6,343 nucleotides of DNA, from assembly GCA_002704755.1 (NCBI GenBank), contig PAHC01000028.1:1-6343 (forward strand), given 5' to 3'. This stretch comes from Rhodobiaceae bacterium. Its GTDB lineage: Bacteria; Pseudomonadota; Alphaproteobacteria; Rhizobiales; TMED25. The notes under the pieces are model-generated. The model saw only the letters and a program-made list of their open reading frames with translations, was not told the DNA's origin and did not search any database. The translations under genes and the position numbers were made by a program. Below are positions 3,023-6,343 of this stretch, piece after piece (position 1 is the first letter of the stretch; every line of letters starts with the position of its first letter).

Positions 3023-5503
3023 TTAATTTCCACTCATAACCTTCATTTTAGAAATACCGGATTTGGCAAGAGATACACCAGCACGTAAAGTTTGGTGTTC
3101 ATCGTTTTGTTCCATTTTTTCATCGAAGTTTACTTGGTCTTGCACCAATTTTGCACGTTCAATCTCTAGTTTTTGCTCTCCTTCGTCTTTTTTGCGCTCA
3201 TTTTCCATTGCACGAAGATCAATTTCTCTTGATTTTAGCTTAACAAGTGGATCTACGTCTTCTGCAGAGTTGATTTTGCGCTCTTCTTCCATGAAATCCT
3301 TAGTCATTTCAGCGATTAGCTTTGATTTTCTTGATTCAATGGTGACTTGAAGCTGTTCCATCATCGGATTAGGCTGTGCGGGCATACCCGTCATGGCTTG
3401 TTGCTGCATTTGTACTTGCATTTGTTGTAATTGTACTAATTCTTGAGCAAATTCTAACTGAATTTGTTCTTGAGCCATTAAAGAAATATGTTCTAAAATA
3501 TTTTTTTGAACTATAGACATAATTGCAGGATTATTTCTGACCATACTCGTGCCCATAAAATTTAAATGCGCATCAATATGAGCTTTGTGGTCTTGTTTAG
3601 GGAAAGCTTGAAAGGTTTTTCCAGCCATGGCTTGAATATGTTCCATACTTGGGTCCATCGGTTGTGGGGGTTTCGGTGGAGGTAAAATTAAATCCACGTT
3701 CTTGACACCCACGGCTTCATACATACTTCGATATGCTTGATATAAATTATGAATCTTGGGATTAGTTTGAGCTAATTGCAATTGTGTTTGCGCTAAACTA
3801 ATTCTTTGTGTTTGAGAAAAGATGTTTGGATCAGCGACCGGTAGAATATCAATACGATCATCAAAGTCTGTTTGCTTAATTACACGCTGACCACCGACTA
3901 CGTCGTATGGATATTCGGGTGGTAGATAGAGGGCAAAGATTCTGACTAATTGTTTAAATTCATTCTTGAGAGAATTGTATAATCTTTTGTGTATGGCCGA
4001 CATGACACGAGAACCTCGTTCTAATAATGCAACGGTTGTACCCACAGCAGCTCCTTGATTACCGTCACCCACTTGCATATCAGCGATGGACGCGAATCGT
4101 TGGCCTGCATTCACCACCACACCCATTAACTGCAATAAAGTAGCAGATGGTTCTTTGAAGGGTAAAGGCATAAACGCTTCTCGTAAGTTTCCTCCTGGAG
4201 CATCCACATCTCTGAACTCACCGGGTCGTATGGATTGAGCTTCATCTCTCACTCGGATACCGCGTGTTTTGAAACCCGAAGGCAGATTAGAAAGAGTCCC
4301 TGCATCTAAAAGTTGGCGTAGGGCCGCTGTTGCAGTTCTGGATAATCCACCAATCATGTGAATTAAACCAAAGCCATAAAAACCTAAACCAGGTAAAAAC
4401 TTGAAATGAGTAAAGTAATGAATTCTTTTTTTAGCTGGATCTTGTGCTTCATAGTTTCGACGAATCGATAAAACTTCTCGGCTTCCTTCTTCAATGGTGA
4501 CAATGTAAGGAAGTTTGATTCCGGTTGCTTCTTCAGTTTGAGGATTGGTGTCTTCAAAACCCTCTAAGTCTAAATCAACATGACACTCCAAGAGTGTATA
4601 CATGTCCGGAGATTTTTCTGATTTACGAATACCTTCGAGCTCTCGTTCTTTCGCTGCGATCTCATCATCTTCGTTGGATGCTTCGGATACTTCAATGTCA
4701 CGATAGAAACCACTGACTTGTTGCTTACGTAAATCATTTTCCGAAATATTTATTTTGTGAATAATCGAATCCGCATCTTCTAAACTTGTGGCTGAATACG
4801 GAACAAGTAAATCATCTGCGGGCACAAACTTTGAGACGGCTCGACCTAATAATTCATCGTAGTACACTTTTTTAAATGTCGAGCCTGAGAGAGGAAGATA
4901 GAAAAGCATTTGATCAAACTCCGCTTCATACTCTTTCATTTCAGACATGAGCTGATAGTTCATGAACTCTTTGACACGTTCACTTTGTTGTTCTTTCGCG
5001 GTGCTTGGAACTCCCATGATTTGAGTTCGAACCGGACCGTCGGCCGGTAATAATTCTTTGTAGGCTAGTGATTGAAACTGTGTGACCGCTTCGGCAAGAA
5101 CAGGATGCGTTGCACCACTGGCTCCTTGAAAAGGTTCTCCTCGATCTTCATACTTGAAACCTAATAAGTCTAATCCTTGAGTATAGGTTTGCTCCCAATC
5201 TTTCCTGGAAGATTTGTAATCTAAAAACATTTCTTTGAGTTCACTACCCAAAGGTCCTAAAACATCATCGTCTAGATATTCTGCTAAATTGGCAAAGTGA
5301 TTCTCACTTCCTTCCGCCATTGCTTTGGAAGGATCAAAAGATATTTCTGCTCCTCCTTCTTCTGTTTCAATAACTTCGATTTCTTCTGGAACGTCTTGTT
5401 GTCTATTGATTTCTTGAATAACTTGTTCGGATAATTCTTCTTGTCCTGGAATCTCGACAGTAGTTCTCTGTGTATTCGGTAATGCTTTATCAATATCAGC
5501 CAT
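3023..5503 (-). CDS. Portal protein, P22-type
   Basis: An 826-aa protein that I recognise as a P22-like portal: the ring at one capsid vertex that DNA passes through and the tail attaches to. The N-terminus (1-65) is acidic. The clip/wing and stem region follows, with family-typical stretches WEQTYTQGLDLLGFKYEDR, GASGATHPVLAEAVTQFQSL, ELLPADGPVRTQ and LPLSGSTFKKVYYD. About 365-410 carries PGLGFYGFGLIHMIGGLS and AGTLSNLPSGFKTRG. About 475-535 has the GDGNQGAAVGTTVALLERGS block plus long helices. A Gln/Met-rich helix (about 674-711) and a charged coiled coil (about 724-808) end it. Length is near that of related portals (P22 is 725 aa) with a longer C-terminus. The ATG lies 9 bp after the previous stop with a weak ribosome site. 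The reading frame is intact. Confidence 0.93.
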   Translation of the reverse strand: MADIDKALPNTQRTTVEIPGQEELSEQVIQEINRQQDVPEEIEVIETEEGGAEISFDPSKAMAEGSENHFANLAEYLDDDVLGPLGSELKEMFLDYKSSRKDWEQTYTQGLDLLGFKYEDRGEPFQGASGATHPVLAEAVTQFQSLAYKELLPADGPVRTQIMGVPSTAKEQQSERVKEFMNYQLMSEMKEYEAEFDQMLFYLPLSGSTFKKVYYDELLGRAVSKFVPADDLLVPYSATSLEDADSIIHKINISENDLRKQQVSGFYRDIEVSEASNEDDEIAAKERELEGIRKSEKSPDMYTLLECHVDLDLEGFEDTNPQTEEATGIKLPYIVTIEEGSREVLSIRRNYEAQDPAKKRIHYFTHFKFLPGLGFYGFGLIHMIGGLSRTATAALRQLLDAGTLSNLPSGFKTRGIRVRDEAQSIRPGEFRDVDAPGGNLREAFMPLPFKEPSATLLQLMGVVVNAGQRFASIADMQVGDGNQGAAVGTTVALLERGSRVMSAIHKRLYNSLKNEFKQLVRIFALYLPPEYPYDVVGGQRVIKQTDFDDRIDILPVADPNIFSQTQRISLAQTQLQLAQTNPKIHNLYQAYRSMYEAVGVKNVDLILPPPKPPQPMDPSMEHIQAMAGKTFQAFPKQDHKAHIDAHLNFMGTSMVRNNPAIMSIVQKNILEHISLMAQEQIQLEFAQELVQLQQMQVQMQQQAMTGMPAQPNPMMEQLQVTIESRKSKLIAEMTKDFMEEERKINSAEDVDPLVKLKSREIDLRAMENERKKDEGEQKLEIERAKLVQDQVNFDEKMEQNDEHQTLRAGVSLAKSGISKMKVMSGN

Positions 5504-5512
5504 TTAATTACT

Positions 5513-6343
5513 TTACTTGTTTTTGAATAAAGAAGCAACACCCGCGGACATCGGTCCTTCTTTCGGTGGTACAGTTGTTGTGAGTCCGCCGTCTGCAAAT
5601 AAAGCTCCTACGGAAGTGTTTTTTACACCTGCATTGTTTAAAACTTTTATTCTTTCCAAGGCATCTTCTGGTGAGAAGTTAAATTCTTCAACTAATCTAT
5701 CATAAACAGCTTCACCTGCGGGTGTTAAATTTTGCCCTGCATCAAAGCCTTGTCCACTTGTTACTGCACTTTCAATTGCATTACCTAAACTAGGAATTTG
5801 AATATCTGTAAAAGGAATGGTGTAATCTTTAGGATACATAAAAGCTGATTCAACATCAGTTAAATATTGAGGACTAGGTCCTTGAACTTCTTCTGCTGTA
5901 TCTCTTTTTTGTAATCTTTCATCTGCTTCCATAAACTCATCAATTAAATCTTGTTGCTCAGGAGATATTCTTTGTCCTCCGTAGCCCGCGGATAAATAAT
6001 CAGCAATGGTTGGTCCTGGTTTTGTAGTGTCACCGGATTCAATAATAGGTATTGCACCGGTTTCAGTAATAGGTATTGTTTCCATTTCTTCAATAGTAGG
6101 TTTTCTTAAATCAACGGTAGGACCTACTTCTCTTTGAATGTCAGTTGGAAAAGTAAAACCCTCAGGTGCAAATCCACGGTCCGCGTTCGACCGACGAAGA
6201 GCATCATAAGCGCCAGACACGATTCGTGGATCGGTGGCTGTTTCTTCTTCCTCTTGTCCTGGGAAGAAACGACTAAATAAATCTCTAGCAATGTTCATTC
6301 CAATACTACCGGGGATCGCTACCTTTGCTAAAACATCAGCCAA
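5513..6343 (-). CDS. Unrecognised acidic phage protein upstream of portal (C-terminal part)
   Basis: 276 codons are visible; the frame is open to the right edge, where the outermost codon is TTG. TTG can be a start, but there is no view of an upstream ribosome site, so I treat the gene as cut. The product begins with a hydrophobic/amphipathic stretch (ADVLAKVAIPGSIGMN, about 2-17) and FSRFFPGQEEEE. A long Pro/Thr/Glu-rich, probably disordered region (about 60-160) follows, including an eight-residue tandem repeat. A more ordered part is about 190-245 (TPAGEAVYDRLVEEFNFSPE). The C-terminus is FADGGLTTTVPPKEGPM then GVASLFKNK. The Gly-Gly tail recalls C-termini of other marine phage proteins. 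No enzyme motif is visible. Its place beside the portal suggests a virion or packaging role. Confidence 0.8.
   Translation of the reverse strand: MADVLAKVAIPGSIGMNIARDLFSRFFPGQEEEETATDPRIVSGAYDALRRSNADRGFAPEGFTFPTDIQREVGPTVDLRKPTIEEMETIPITETGAIPIIESGDTTKPGPTIADYLSAGYGGQRISPEQQDLIDEFMEADERLQKRDTAEEVQGPSPQYLTDVESAFMYPKDYTIPFTDIQIPSLGNAIESAVTSGQGFDAGQNLTPAGEAVYDRLVEEFNFSPEDALERIKVLNNAGVKNTSVGALFADGGLTTTVPPKEGPMSAGVASLFKNK
6031..6078. repeat. Two tandem 24-bp copies within the acidic gene
   Basis: Copies 6031-6054 and 6055-6078 both begin CACCGG and end TAATAGGTATTG; they differ at two of 24 positions (the seventh and twelfth). The unit is a multiple of three, so it adds eight residues in frame: IPITETGA followed by IPIIESGD. 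This looks like a local duplication by slippage or unequal recombination in a disordered region. Confidence 0.85.

Noticed and set aside
3009..3023. Short inverted repeat ATCTT-AAGAT with T run after the portal gene
   Set aside because: A five-base, mostly A/T stem is too weak for an intrinsic terminator, and genes continue in the same direction 30 bp later.
5284..5598. Minus-strand open frame of 104 codons across the portal start
   Set aside because: It overlaps the portal N-terminus and the previous gene's end in a different frame; both of those are better supported.
1..6343. tRNA genes, CRISPR arrays, insertion sequences, attachment sites
   Set aside because: I saw no cloverleaf, regularly spaced repeats, transposase motifs or long direct repeats apart from the 24-bp tandem pair.

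Overview
The window looks like part of the late (structural and lysis) region of an uncultured marine tailed bacteriophage. Every gene I can support is on the minus strand, so transcription runs from position 6343 towards 1. Genes are packed almost end to end; the longest non-coding gap is about 41 bp. The recognisable landmarks are a P22-type portal protein and a three-helix holin of the gene-transfer-agent type. The very small, lysine-rich proteins, together with the modest GC content, resemble what I recall from environmental phages of marine Alphaproteobacteria (pelagiphage and Mediterranean fosmid-phage genomes). That host assignment is inference from memory, not a search result.

Layout in transcription order. 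(1) 6343-5513: the C-terminal part of an unrecognised acidic protein, cut by the window edge. (2) 5503-3023: the portal protein, 826 aa, the ring through which DNA enters and leaves the capsid. (3) 2981-2669: two microproteins with strong Shine-Dalgarno sites (57 aa basic; 39 aa single-membrane-span). (4) 2669-2250: the holin. (5) 2253-910: a chain of seven tiny genes: a 33-aa protein with nine cysteines, then six lysine/arginine-rich proteins of 45, 38, 65, 86, 86 and 94 aa. (6) 909-1: two genes whose products have N-terminal export signals; they overlap by 65 bp, and the second runs off the left edge.

The genes probably form one operon. Six junctions are ATGA or TAATG stop/start overlaps, which implies translational coupling. 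The portal belongs to the virion. The holin and perhaps the 39-aa membrane protein belong to lysis, although no endolysin is visible here. The roles of the basic cassette, the cysteine-rich microprotein and the exported pair are unknown. These are the parts most worth attention, above all the 33-aa cysteine-rich protein at 2152-2253. I found no tRNA, rRNA, CRISPR array, insertion sequence, attachment site or convincing terminator.
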